Shown one piece after another: positions 44,596 through 52,985 of a DNA stretch of 64,000 nt; position 1 is the stretch's first letter; the number at the start of each line of letters is the position of its first letter. The DNA is taken from assembly GCF_032586175.1 (NCBI RefSeq), contig NZ_JAWHTE010000001.1, positions 525,605-589,604 of the forward strand. Direction: 5' to 3'. A program made the translations under genes and the position numbers. Origin of the DNA: Ovoidimarina sediminis. GTDB lineage: Bacteria > Pseudomonadota > Alphaproteobacteria > Rhodobacterales > Rhodobacteraceae. Below the pieces are notes generated by a model that was not told where the DNA came from, ran no database searches, and worked only from the letters and a program-made list of their open reading frames with translations.

Positions 44596-45321
44596 CTACA
44601 CCTTGATTTCGGCGAAGCCGTCGCGCAGCGCCCGGCTCCAGGCCCGGCTCATTTCCTGGAACCCCGGGTCGTCGGCCTCGATCCGCCGCTGCTCGGTCAC
44701 CCGCAGCGCATCGGCCGCGATCACCGTCAGATCCAGCGGCATCCCCACCGACAGGTTCGACCTAAGGGTCGAATCCATCGACAGAAGCACCGCCTTCTTC
44801 GCATCCGAAAGCGAGGTCTCCGGCGTCACCACCCGGTCGAGAATCGGCTTGCCGTATTTATGCTCGCCGATCTGCAGGAAGGGGGTGTCCGCCGTCGCTT
44901 CGATGAAATTGCCCTCGGGATAGACGAGGAACATCCGCATTCCCCCGCCCTTCCGCTGGCCGGCGACGATCATGCTTGCGCTCGCGCTCTGGGCCGAACG
45001 GTCCATCCGCTCGCGGATCTCGGCGGATACCTCCGACAGTGTCCGCCCCACGATCTGCGCCACCTGCAGCATGCTGGGTGCCATCAGAACCGACCGTTCC
45101 GGATTGGGCTCCAGGTCGCTCACCGCCTCTTCGAGTCGCGCCACCGTCGTCTGCGTCACCGACAGGCTGCCGGCGGTCATGATCGCGATCACCCGCTCTC
45201 CGGGCTCCTCGAAGACGAATGTCTTCCGGTAGGTCGCGATATTGTCGAGCCCCGCATTGGTGCGCGTGTCCGACAACAGGACAACACCGGCCTTCAAGAG
45301 CAAGCCCACGCAATAAGTCAT
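44596..45321 (-). CDS. Anbu proteasome-like peptidase
   Basis: 241 residues beginning MTYCVGLLLKAGVVLLSDTR, the Anbu (ancestral beta subunit) N-terminus. After removal of Met the Thr2 acts as nucleophile in the Ntn-hydrolase fold. The SDTRTNAGLDNIATYRKTF segment is diagnostic. Anbu forms open helical rings in the cytoplasm. The usual partners (transglutaminase-like, ATP-grasp and alpha-E proteins) are absent here; instead a hydrolase and two VOC genes follow. The start at 45321 has GGGTGAG. Confidence 0.9.
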   Translation of the reverse strand: MTYCVGLLLKAGVVLLSDTRTNAGLDNIATYRKTFVFEEPGERVIAIMTAGSLSVTQTTVARLEEAVSDLEPNPERSVLMAPSMLQVAQIVGRTLSEVSAEIRERMDRSAQSASASMIVAGQRKGGGMRMFLVYPEGNFIEATADTPFLQIGEHKYGKPILDRVVTPETSLSDAKKAVLLSMDSTLRSNLSVGMPLDLTVIAADALRVTEQRRIEADDPGFQEMSRAWSRALRDGFAEIKV

Positions 45322-45381
45322 CTCACCCGCACTGCCCCGTCCTTGGTTCTGCGGGCGGACCCTAGACGATGTTCCGGGGCT

Positions 45382-46060
45382 CTGGAAGCAGAACCGCCGC
45401 GCAAATCGGCGTCCCGTGCAGTCTTGACCACCGGACACCGTCCGAACCCCGCCCGACGTCCGGCCCGCCCGAACCCCGCCCGACGTCCAGCCCGCCCGAT
45501 CCCGCCCCGGCCGTCATGCAATTGCCACCCGCCCCCCCGGTTTCAGAACAGGCGCCGCGCGAAATGCAGGGCGAAGGCACCCGATCCCACACCAACGGCA
45601 AACGGCCCTCCCCCGCTGCCGGAACCGGCGCCGCACGCAACGCGGGCCGACAACACGTCAGCCCATGCGAACCACAATCGCCGCCGCCGGGGCGCAAGAC
45701 GCTGATCCAGCCACACGGCCGGCAGAAATCACTCGATCCCACCCGAACCAGACGAGACAACGCCAGCGGGGGGCCAGAAGCAGACGCCCGCTGTCGAAAC
45801 CGGCACCGCACGCGATACAGACCAGGCTCATCCAATCCCACACCACCCGCAAACAGCACCGGCCCCGCTGCCGGAACCGCCACCGCACGCAAAGCGGGCC
45901 GACAACACGCCAGCCCATGCGAACCACAATCGCCGCCGCCGCCGGCCCGCAAGACGCCGATCGAACCACACGGCCGGCGGAGATGACCGCATGCCAAGCC
46001 AACCACGCCAGGCATCGGCACCGCGGGCCAGAAGCACACGCCCGCAAATCGGCCCGGGTT
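45382..46060. repeat. Intergenic block of imperfect direct repeats, T-poor on plus strand
   Basis: The stretch between the Anbu gene and the small gene at 46083 contains two copies of a roughly 250-base unit (about 45584-45834 and 45835-46060). They share runs such as CAGCCCATGCGAACCACAAT and the final GGGCCAGAAGC-CACGCCCGC. CGCAAATCGGC recurs at 45400 and 46043. The plus strand is rich in A and C but nearly lacks T. Open frames exist on both strands, but none has a family match, good ribosome site or sensible composition. I call it non-coding repeat DNA. Confidence 0.6.
45443..45496. repeat. Tandem 27-base repeat, two copies
   Basis: Two copies of a 27-base unit differing at one position lie at 45443-45469 and 45470-45496, followed by a degenerate third start (CGATCCCGCC). 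They are at the left end of the T-poor repeat block. Confidence 0.75.
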
Positions 46061-46082
46061 CTGCTCTGTGCGCCGGGCCGGA

Positions 46083-46373
46083 TCAGGCCTCCGCGCTCTC
46101 CGCGCCTTCCGTCACCGTCCCGCCATCGCCTTCCACGGGCTGAGGCTCCGGCTCAGGCGCCGGCGGCACCATCGCCGCGAACACGCTTTCGGGATCCGCC
46201 CCCTTCGCGATCGCCGAGGCCGCCATGCCTTGCGCATTGGGGGGCAGCACCGCGCCGTTCCCGAGGGCCATCTTCACCGCCATCTTCGCCGCCTGCCCGG
46301 GCGCGCCCTCGCGGCCCATGCCCGCCGCGCCGATCAACTCCATGCGCAGCGCGCGTGCTCCCGTCAGTTCCAT
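46083..46373 (-). CDS. Small Ala/Met-rich hypothetical protein
   Basis: 96 residues: an N-terminal helical Met/Ala/Gly segment (RMELIGAAGMGREGAPGQAA, AAKMAVKMALGNGAVLPPNA) and a Pro/Glu-rich tail (PPAPEPEPQPVEGDGG). No signal peptide or clear membrane helix. Similar short proteins, sometimes mislabelled antifreeze proteins, occur in Rhodobacteraceae, but I cannot name a family. It diverges from ptsP and borders the repeat block on the other side. Confidence 0.5.
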   Translation of the reverse strand: MELTGARALRMELIGAAGMGREGAPGQAAKMAVKMALGNGAVLPPNAQGMAASAIAKGADPESVFAAMVPPAPEPEPQPVEGDGGTVTEGAESAEA

Positions 46374-46512
46374 GTTCAGCCTCCAGTTATCCCAACGCCC
46401 CCGCCTTACCCCACCCAGGGTTAACAGCGTCCAAAGCTTTCCCGTTTCCCTCCCCCGCGCCGTTGTGATCTAACGGAGGGGCAGAGGCCGGCACCCGGAG
46501 GATCAGGCCCCA

Positions 46513-48762
46513 ATGACGAACGGGACCGACAGCGAATCACGCAAGCTTCTCAAGCGCTTGCGCGACGTCATGGCAGAGCAGAGCGCGGGCCAGGCCCGGC
46601 TCGACGCGATCGTGACGCTGATCGCCTCGTCGATGCAGGCCGAGGTCTGTTCGATCTATCTCTTCCGCGATGCCGACACGCTGGAGCTTTGCGCGACCGA
46701 GGGCCTCAACAAGGAAGCGGTGCACATTACCCGCATGCGCCTTGGCGAGGGCCTCGTGGGCCGTGTCGCCAGGAAGGGCCGCGTCGTGAACACCGCGAAC
46801 GCGCCGGCGGCCAAGGGCTTCCGCTACATGCCCGAAACCGGCGAAGAGGTGTTTTCCAGCTTCCTCGGCGTCCCCGTCCAGCGGCTTGGCGAAAAGCTCG
46901 GCGTCCTCGTCGTCCAGTCGCGCGAGGCGCGCACCTTCTCCGATGACGAGGTCTATGCGCTCGAAGTCGTGGCCATGGTGCTCGCCGAGATGACGGAACT
47001 TGGCGCCTTCACCTCCGACAACGCCGCCATGGCGCTGCGCCACACCCAGCCGGTGCTGATCCGGGGCGGCGTCGGCCAGGAAGGCGTGGCCGAAGGGCAC
47101 ATCTGGCTGCACGAACCCCGCGTCGTCGTCACCAACCCGATCGGCGAAGATCCCGAAACCGAACGCAAGCGCCTGAACGACGCGATCGAAACGCTCCGCA
47201 TCTCGGTCGACGACATGCTGTCGGCCACCGATGTCACCGCCGACAAGGATCAGCGCGAGGTGCTCGAAGCCTACCGCATGTTCACCCGCTCCCGCTCCTG
47301 GATCCGGCGGATGGAGGAGGATATCGCCCGCGGGCTTTCCGCCGAGGCCGCCGTCGAGAAGGAACAGTCGACGGCCCGCGCCCGGATGGAGGAAGTGCCC
47401 GATGCCTACCTGCGCGAACGCCTCTCCGATCTCGATGATCTCTCGAACCGGCTCCTGCGCATCCTCACCGGCCAGGGCAAGGATACCGGGGCCGAGATGC
47501 CGGAAAACCCCGTCCTCGTCGCCCGCAATATCGGGCCGGCAGAGCTTCTCGATTACGGGCGCTCGAAGCTCAAGGGCATCATCCTCGAACAGGGCTCGGT
47601 CGGAAGCCACGCGGCCATCGTCGCCCGCGCCTGGGCCATCCCGCTCATCATCCACGCCGACGGCATCACGACCGAGGCGCTGAACGGTGATCACGTGATG
47701 GTCGACGGCGAACAGGGGCTCGTCCACCTCCGGCCCGACGACAACGTGTCCTCCGCCTTCCGCGACAAGATCGCGATGCAGGCCGACGCCCAGAAACGCT
47801 ACGCGAGCCTCCGCGATCAGCCCGCGCAGGCGAAATGCGGCGCGGTGATCGAACTGACGATGAACGCGGGGCTGATCGCCGATCTGCCCTCGCTCGCTCC
47901 CTCGGGCGCCGAGGGCGTGGGCCTCTTCCGGACAGAGCTTCAGTTCCTCGTCCGCTCCAGCGTGCCCCGCCGGGGCGAGCTTGCCAATGTCTACGCCCGC
48001 GTGATGGATGCCGCCCAGGGCAAGCGCGTGGTCTTCCGCACCCTCGATATCGGCTCCGACAAGGTGCTTCCTTACATGAAGCGCGAGGATGAGCCGAACC
48101 CGGCGCTTGGCTGGCGCGCGATCCGGGTGGGCCTCGACAAGCCCGGCGTCATGCGCATGCAGATCCAGGCCCTGATCCGCGCCGCGAACGGCCGGCCGCT
48201 GACGGTGATGTTCCCCTTCGTCGCGCAGTTCGACGAATACACCGCCGCCCGCGATCATGTGCTGAAGGAACTCGAACGCGAGGAAAAGCTGGGCCACGTC
48301 CTGCCGTCCAAGGTCGAGATCGGCGCCATGCTCGAAACCCCCTCCCTCGCCTTCGCGCCGCGCCAGTTCTTCGAGATGTGCGATTTCATCTCGATCGGCG
48401 GGAACGACCTGAAGCAGTTCTTCTTCGCCGCCGACCGCGAGAACGAGCGTGTGCGCCGCCGCTACGACGTGCTGAACGTCTCCTTCCTCACCTTCCTCGA
48501 ACACATCATCAACCGCTGCCGCGACACCGGCACGCGGGTCAGCTATTGCGGCGAGGATGCGGGCCGCCCGGTGGAAGCGGTCTGCTTCGCCGCCATGGGC
48601 CTTCGCTCGCTGTCGATGCGCCCCGCCTCGATCGGCCCCGTCAAATCCCTGATCCGCCGCGTCAACCTCGACGACGCCAAGGCGGTGATCGACGACGCCC
48701 GCGGCTCCGGCGCCCAATCCGTGCGCGGCGCGGTGATGGACTGGCTCAGAACGGTGCCGTGA
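46513..48762 (+). CDS. ptsP: Phosphoenolpyruvate-protein phosphotransferase PtsP (EI-Ntr)
   Basis: 749 residues. An N-terminal GAF domain (residues 15-150) is followed by the PEP-utilising enzyme I core, with phosphorylated His366 in the GSVGSHAAIVAR segment and the TIM barrel with GVGLFRTELQFLVRS and the catalytic Cys679 (SYCGEDAGRP). It passes phosphate from PEP to NPr and then to EIIA-Ntr, a regulatory chain for nitrogen, potassium and stress, not sugar uptake. GGAGGATC precedes the ATG. Confidence 0.95.
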   Translation: MTNGTDSESRKLLKRLRDVMAEQSAGQARLDAIVTLIASSMQAEVCSIYLFRDADTLELCATEGLNKEAVHITRMRLGEGLVGRVARKGRVVNTANAPAAKGFRYMPETGEEVFSSFLGVPVQRLGEKLGVLVVQSREARTFSDDEVYALEVVAMVLAEMTELGAFTSDNAAMALRHTQPVLIRGGVGQEGVAEGHIWLHEPRVVVTNPIGEDPETERKRLNDAIETLRISVDDMLSATDVTADKDQREVLEAYRMFTRSRSWIRRMEEDIARGLSAEAAVEKEQSTARARMEEVPDAYLRERLSDLDDLSNRLLRILTGQGKDTGAEMPENPVLVARNIGPAELLDYGRSKLKGIILEQGSVGSHAAIVARAWAIPLIIHADGITTEALNGDHVMVDGEQGLVHLRPDDNVSSAFRDKIAMQADAQKRYASLRDQPAQAKCGAVIELTMNAGLIADLPSLAPSGAEGVGLFRTELQFLVRSSVPRRGELANVYARVMDAAQGKRVVFRTLDIGSDKVLPYMKREDEPNPALGWRAIRVGLDKPGVMRMQIQALIRAANGRPLTVMFPFVAQFDEYTAARDHVLKELEREEKLGHVLPSKVEIGAMLETPSLAFAPRQFFEMCDFISIGGNDLKQFFFAADRENERVRRRYDVLNVSFLTFLEHIINRCRDTGTRVSYCGEDAGRPVEAVCFAAMGLRSLSMRPASIGPVKSLIRRVNLDDAKAVIDDARGSGAQSVRGAVMDWLRTVP

Positions 48763-48972
48763 GGCCGTAAGGGGGGCGTCGCGCGTTAGCGGCGTCGAGC
48801 ACTTCTTGCCCGGACTGAAGGGGCCTTGGCCCCGTCGCGCAGGCGTCCCGAGGGCCCCGCCCGTCTCTTCGCCATCCCCCTATGCCGGGCCTGAGCAATC
48901 ACGCTCACCGCGGATGCGCAGATGAAAACCGCTTCGAGGCCGGAGCGGAAGTGCTTCCTCACTTGGGCGATG

Positions 48973-49818
48973 CTAACGTCGGCTGACATGATCGACGTAC
49001 GCGACAATCAACCGCCGGGTCGCATCGCGGCCCTCCCGCAAATCATCCTGATCAGGCTTCTTATGGTCTGTGCCCCTGCCACGGTGCCGGCCCAGAGCAT
49101 TATCCGGATTGTTGGATAGATGGCCGATTGTATTCCAGTCATCCATCACGTTGAGCGCACTTATCGCTTTCTTAGCCCCGCCGAAAACGGTCTGAATACG
49201 ATCCCGAACTTCGTAGAGATGGACGAAGCAGTTCGACTCGTCTTTGAAGGACTCGTTCAAGCTTGCAGCCATCGCCCTGATCTCAGGGAACCTTGGTAGA
49301 GCGTCGGCGACCTTGATTCGAAATTCCGTCTGTTCTGCGATGCGATCCGCTCGGGTGTCGGAAGTGACATTGCCGTCCTTGTCACGAATTATGAAGTCTA
49401 CGTTTGCTGGGAACGTTGTCAGTTTGAAGTGGCCTGTTTCAGCGATGATGTATTGGTCGGAACGCCCGTCGTCGTATTCACGGGTTAGTTGCGCTGAGTT
49501 CAGAACGTACTGCTTACCTGAAACAATGGCTTGACCGAAGAAGTGAGGCTCCAACTCTCGATGAGCCTCATCTCGGAACTCGGCGCCACGTTCATACTCA
49601 AACGTCGGGAAATTTCCGCGAGCAACTCCTTGTTCGATATGCACTCTTCCGGACAGTAGCTCGAGATCAATAATCTCTTCAAAGAGATCCGTCGGTTCGT
49701 ATTTCCATTCGAGAACAGTTGTTGCTTCATCAATGATTGCGAGGCTCTCCGACACAGGTTGTGAGACAATATGGCACCAGACCTCTAATGGCGTTGGAAC
49801 AAGTGACACCCCCCACAC
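48973..49818 (-). CDS. Unfamiliar accessory protein with HEPN-like C-terminus, low-GC island
   Basis: Up to 281 residues; start uncertain (GTG 49818 or GTG 49755, neither with a good ribosome site). The base composition is clearly less GC-rich than neighbours. The N-terminal part (TVLEWKYEPTDLFEEIIDLE, then FEYERGAEFRDEAHRELEPH) has no family I know. The C-terminal region (FVHLYEVRDRIQTVFGG, then HLSNNPDNALGRHRGRG and EGRDATRRLIVAYVDHV) recalls HEPN/ApeA-like accessory proteins. The resemblance is by memory and unproven. It may be horizontally acquired cargo. Confidence 0.55.
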   Translation of the reverse strand: MWGVSLVPTPLEVWCHIVSQPVSESLAIIDEATTVLEWKYEPTDLFEEIIDLELLSGRVHIEQGVARGNFPTFEYERGAEFRDEAHRELEPHFFGQAIVSGKQYVLNSAQLTREYDDGRSDQYIIAETGHFKLTTFPANVDFIIRDKDGNVTSDTRADRIAEQTEFRIKVADALPRFPEIRAMAASLNESFKDESNCFVHLYEVRDRIQTVFGGAKKAISALNVMDDWNTIGHLSNNPDNALGRHRGRGTDHKKPDQDDLREGRDATRRLIVAYVDHVSRR

Positions 49819-49904
49819 GCAAGCGCCATCCCCCTAGCCCCGTTGATCCACCCCCCACCAACGCTACCTTCCCCCCAAATACCGACGCCAAGGAAACCAC
49901 CCCC

Positions 49905-50246
49905 ATGACCACCCGCCGCAGCATGACCTTCGGGGATTGGGTCAACGCCGCCGCCCTCGCGGCGGTCGGCCTCTTTCTCGGCCTCGCGCTCCACTACCTG
50001 TTCCAGCTGAAAAGCTCCGCCTTCTGGGTCACCGGCATCGTCACGCTCCTCCTCTTCGGCGGCGTGTTCCTGGCCTCCCTCGCCTTCGACGCAGCCGTCG
50101 ACCGCCTCTTTTTCGGCGGCGTCAAACCGGCGGACCCTCCCGAGGGGTGGCGCCGCAAACCCCTCCCGCGCCTCCTCAGCCTGCCTGCCGGTGTCGCCAT
50201 CGGCGTGATCGGCGGGCAGTTCGGCCTCGGCGCCCTGCTTCTCTGA
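49905..50246 (+). CDS. Small multi-pass membrane protein
   Basis: 113 residues, three hydrophobic segments (about residues 12-30, 40-58 and 92-113) and a charged middle (PPEGWRRKPLPR). ATG 49905 lies behind AAGGAAA. A longer open frame reaches 49737 but its first 56 residues are compositionally poor. I know no function. It marks the return to normal composition after the low-GC stretch. Confidence 0.6.
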   Translation: MTTRRSMTFGDWVNAAALAAVGLFLGLALHYLFQLKSSAFWVTGIVTLLLFGGVFLASLAFDAAVDRLFFGGVKPADPPEGWRRKPLPRLLSLPAGVAIGVIGGQFGLGALLL

Positions 50247-50330
50247 AACCTTGCCGGGGCTCTCCCCGCCCCCCTCAGATCCGCAACACCCCGGTCGTCC
50301 TACCGGCATCTCGGGCCTGTCCCCGCGCTC

Positions 50331-50402
50331 TCAGTAGCCGCCCCAGATCACGAAGAGGGCCACCACGACGCAGAGCACGATCAACGTCTTCAGATCAAAC
50401 AC
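50331..50402 (-). CDS. Very small predicted membrane protein, 23 residues
   Basis: A GTG at 50402 opens a 23-codon frame: a short polar start (MFDLK), a hydrophobic helix of about 15 residues (LIVLCVVVALFVIW) and GGY. GGGAG lies 8 bases upstream. Too short for a firm call, but the clear ribosome site and membrane-helix composition make it plausible. Its function is unknown. Confidence 0.4.
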   Translation of the reverse strand: MFDLKTLIVLCVVVALFVIWGGY

Positions 50403-50541
50403 TGTGAAAGCTCCCAAACGAACCCATCGCCCACAGGTCACATCCGCATATGCGCCCTTCCCCGGCGCGGATGCGGATGGGCGAAGGATACGCCCATGAC
50501 GCCCTGGTTGAGAAACCCCGGGGCCGCAGGCTCCCTTTTCC

Positions 50542-50892
50542 TCAGGCCTCGCCCCCGAACTGCTCCCACGCATCAAGCGCCTGCGCGGCATACATCAGCG
50601 ACGGCCCCCCACCCATGTAGATCGCCACGGCCAGCATCTCCTCGAACTCCGCCCGGGGCGTGCCAAGCTTCAGAAGCGCCTTGGTGTGAAACCCGATGCA
50701 CCCGTCGCAGCGCAGCGCGATCGCGATCCCCATCGCGATCAGCTCCTTCGTCTTTTCGTCAAGCCGGCCCGTGCCGCAGGCCCCCTGCGCCATCCCCGAA
50801 AACCCCTTCATGGTCTCGGGAATATCCTTTCTCAAAGCCGCGATCTGCTTCGAAATGGCGCCTGTCAGTTCGGGATATGATGTCGTGCCCAC
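50542..50892 (-). CDS. Carboxymuconolactone decarboxylase / AhpD-like protein
   Basis: 116 residues. The AhpD-like redox motif CxxC-x3-H occurs in ALRCDGCIGFHTKALLKLG, followed by PRAEFEEMLAVAIYMGGGPS, with no alkylhydroperoxidase partner adjacent. Such proteins reduce peroxiredoxins or react with peroxides. GTG 50892 follows AAGGAG and is preferred over upstream starts. It converges with nothing near; the DUF6928 gene ends 180 bases away. Confidence 0.88.
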   Translation of the reverse strand: MGTTSYPELTGAISKQIAALRKDIPETMKGFSGMAQGACGTGRLDEKTKELIAMGIAIALRCDGCIGFHTKALLKLGTPRAEFEEMLAVAIYMGGGPSLMYAAQALDAWEQFGGEA

Positions 50893-51045
50893 CGCGTCTC
50901 TCCTTGGTTCCTTGCGGTGAACCCTAGGCCCCTCCCGGCCCCGCGCCTTGATCTGCCGCAACCGGGCCGACGGGCCAGAGCGGCAGCCATCATGCCACGG
51001 CCCCGCCCCCGCCGGGCCGTCCTGAGGGGAAATCCGGGCGGGAGA

Positions 51046-51068
51046 GGTCGCGCCGCAACGGCGCGGCC
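51046..51068. terminator. Hairpin after the DUF6928 gene
   Basis: The stem GGTCGCGCCG/CGGCGCGGCC with loop CAA starts 5 bases past the stop at 51073 on the minus strand. No T-run follows, so termination is uncertain. Confidence 0.4.
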
Positions 51069-51072
51069 CCGG

Positions 51073-51753
51073 TTACCAGAACTTCCACCAGGCTTCCTTC
51101 TGAACCCCGAATCTCATGATCGGGATCTGCATCGGGTCGCACACCCAGTCGTCGGGCCTGCCCTCGAACTGGTATCCCAGCACCTCAAGCAGCGCGGCCT
51201 CCGAAAGTTCGAGCGGGTGGAAGGGGAACGGATAGGCCTCCTCCTCGACATCATCGTCGAACTCGTCTTCGACATCATCGTCGACGTCCTGCTCAACCGG
51301 ATGCTCGCCGTCCCAATAGGGACGCTCGAAAGGCAATCTCTCGCCGATCTCCTCGTGGATGCCCCCATCTGGCGAAACGCTCAGCGCGCGAACCAGCTTC
51401 CCCTGGTCCCAAAGCGCGAAAGCGCACCAGTCGGATACGGAATGGGTCGCATGAACATAGGTCTTCGCCCCAAGGCCAAGGCTGTGCCACTGGCCGTCGA
51501 TCTCCGACAGGCGATCCGCGGCAAGGCCCGGATGCGCGATGATCACAAGGTCGCCATAGACCCCGACAAAAACTTCTCCGTGGTCGGGGTTCAGAAAGCT
51601 CAGATCGCCGTCCTCCATCTCTTTCAGCGCACCATCCGGCATGATCCGTTTCGCCAGCGCGGCGGAAGCCTCGCGGTCCAGCACGGGCGCATTGCCCAGG
51701 GTCTGTCTGGGGTCAGTGTTGTAGTAAACGGCAAACCACGCCTTCGCACCCAC
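51073..51753 (-). CDS. DUF6928-like protein, possible transfer from Actinobacteria
   Basis: 226 residues with GAKAWFAVYYNTDPRQTLGN at the start, DGDLSFLNPDHGEVFVGVYG, HATHSVSDWCAFALWDQGKL and YPFPFHPLELSEAALLEVLG, a pattern I associate with DUF6928 proteins of Actinobacteria. An acidic insert (VEQDVDDDVEDEFDDDVEEE) interrupts the middle. The start is GTG 51753 behind AAGGAG. Its composition is not far from the neighbours. Function unknown. Confidence 0.72.
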   Translation of the reverse strand: MGAKAWFAVYYNTDPRQTLGNAPVLDREASAALAKRIMPDGALKEMEDGDLSFLNPDHGEVFVGVYGDLVIIAHPGLAADRLSEIDGQWHSLGLGAKTYVHATHSVSDWCAFALWDQGKLVRALSVSPDGGIHEEIGERLPFERPYWDGEHPVEQDVDDDVEDEFDDDVEEEAYPFPFHPLELSEAALLEVLGYQFEGRPDDWVCDPMQIPIMRFGVQKEAWWKFW

Positions 51754-51921
51754 TCAGAGATCTCCTTCGCGTATGTCCTGCGGCACAGTCAGGGCGATCC
51801 GGGGGACGGATCCTGCAAGAAGTCTACCCGGCGCGGATGTTCCCGTCGCGCCAGAACTCTCGCGAGCCCGGGATCTGCTGTGCCGCGTCGCCGGAAAGCC
51901 GCATCCCGGAATTGGGGCCCC

Positions 51922-52680
51922 TCACCCCTCATGCCGGATGAACCCCGAATAACTCGGCCGGTCCGGCAAAAGCCGCCCCGCCCCGTCGAAATCGCTGTCA
52001 GCGTTGAACGGGATCGCGGCCCGCGCCGGAAGCCCCGCGATCACCCGGGCCTGCCCATCCAGAACCGTACGAAGCCGCGCCTCCAGCTCGGCCTTCCGCG
52101 CCTCCCGGTGATAGCCGTGCACCCCGTGCACCAGTTCGGGCTCCAGCACCGTGAACCCGAGGTAGCGCAGCGCATAGGCCAAGGGCCAGAGCAGCATCGA
52201 GATATCCCCCTCCCGCCCGTCAAAGCCGCTTTCGGTCGCCCGCGATCCGGTCGTCACGCAGAACAGCGCCCGCCGCCCCCGGAACCGCCCGGTGTCGAAG
52301 CGCTCGTCCACGCTATGGGTGGCCCCGTGCATCAGAACCCGGTCGAACCAGCCTTTCAGGATCGCGGGCGGCCCGAACCACCAGACGGGGAAGTGAAAGA
52401 TCACCCGGTCCGCGGCGCGAAGCTTCTCAAGCTCGGCAGCCACATCCGCCGGGATGGTGCCGGCCGCCGCCGCCGTCTCCTGCGCCTTCAGGGGGTCGAA
52501 GGCATCGCCGGTATCGCGATAGTGCCGCGCCGCCTCCACCGGATCGAACCCCATCTGCACAAGATCCGACCGCAAAACCCGGTCGCCCGCGGCCGCACAG
52601 GCCGCCCGCGTCGCCTCCGCCCAGGCCGCGTTGAACGAACGCGGCTCCGGATGCGCCAGCACGATCAGCGTCGTCGTCAA
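51922..52680 (-). CDS. Flavodoxin-fold NAD(P)H dehydrogenase (quinone) of MdaB/KefF type
   Basis: 252 residues. IVLAHPEPRSFNAAWAEATR near residue 10, FHFPVWWFGPPAILKGWFDR and RALFCVTTGSRATESGFDG are signature segments of NAD(P)H:quinone/azo reductases. They reduce quinones or electrophiles by two electrons. The start appears to be TTG 52680, behind AGGAG at good spacing; longer frames upstream are compositionally unlikely. Last gene of the minus-strand operon led by the isochorismatase-like gene. Confidence 0.85.
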   Translation of the reverse strand: MTTTLIVLAHPEPRSFNAAWAEATRAACAAAGDRVLRSDLVQMGFDPVEAARHYRDTGDAFDPLKAQETAAAAGTIPADVAAELEKLRAADRVIFHFPVWWFGPPAILKGWFDRVLMHGATHSVDERFDTGRFRGRRALFCVTTGSRATESGFDGREGDISMLLWPLAYALRYLGFTVLEPELVHGVHGYHREARKAELEARLRTVLDGQARVIAGLPARAAIPFNADSDFDGAGRLLPDRPSYSGFIRHEG

Positions 52681-52717
52681 TGGCCCGCTCCTGCACAAGG
52701 GTCTTCGGGCCTCAGGC

Positions 52718-52915
52718 TTACACCCCGCCCGCGGGGCCCGGCAATCGCGCGAAGTGGGGCCTTGCCCCGATCCCGGACGCGACGGTCCCCGTGTCCGGGA
52801 TCGCGGCGGCGATCGGGCGGCCCGCCGCCCAGGCCCCCCCGGGCATCGTGATTGGCAGCAAAAGCACCCCGGCCACGACAGCGGCAAGGGCAGCGGAAGC
52901 AAGATCTGTCAGCAT
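52718..52915 (-). CDS. Small secreted hypothetical protein
   Basis: 65 residues: a hydrophobic helix (residues 3-22, DLASAALAAVVAGVLLLPIT) followed by a Gly/Ala/Pro-rich tail. It looks like a lipid- or membrane-associated small protein, or a signal peptide with short mature part. ATG 52915 follows GAAGGAC. It lies in the operon between the YHS gene and the quinone reductase. No family recognised. Confidence 0.45.
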   Translation of the reverse strand: MLTDLASAALAAVVAGVLLLPITMPGGAWAAGRPIAAAIPDTGTVASGIGARPHFARLPGPAGGV

Positions 52916-52985
52916 CGGTCTTGTCCTTCAATGGGTCGGTGCGCCGCGCCCGAAGCCCGGGCGCGGCACTCGAAGATGGGAAGGG

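Noticed and set aside
45369..45986. Open frames on both strands in the repeat block
   Set aside because: The predicted proteins contain the DNA repeat as peptide repeats without sensible composition, motif or ribosome site; frames follow from the T-poor sequence, which lacks stops.
48786..49007. Short minus-strand frame after ptsP
   Set aside because: No ribosome site or family resemblance, and Arg-rich composition; possibly a remnant but not supportable.
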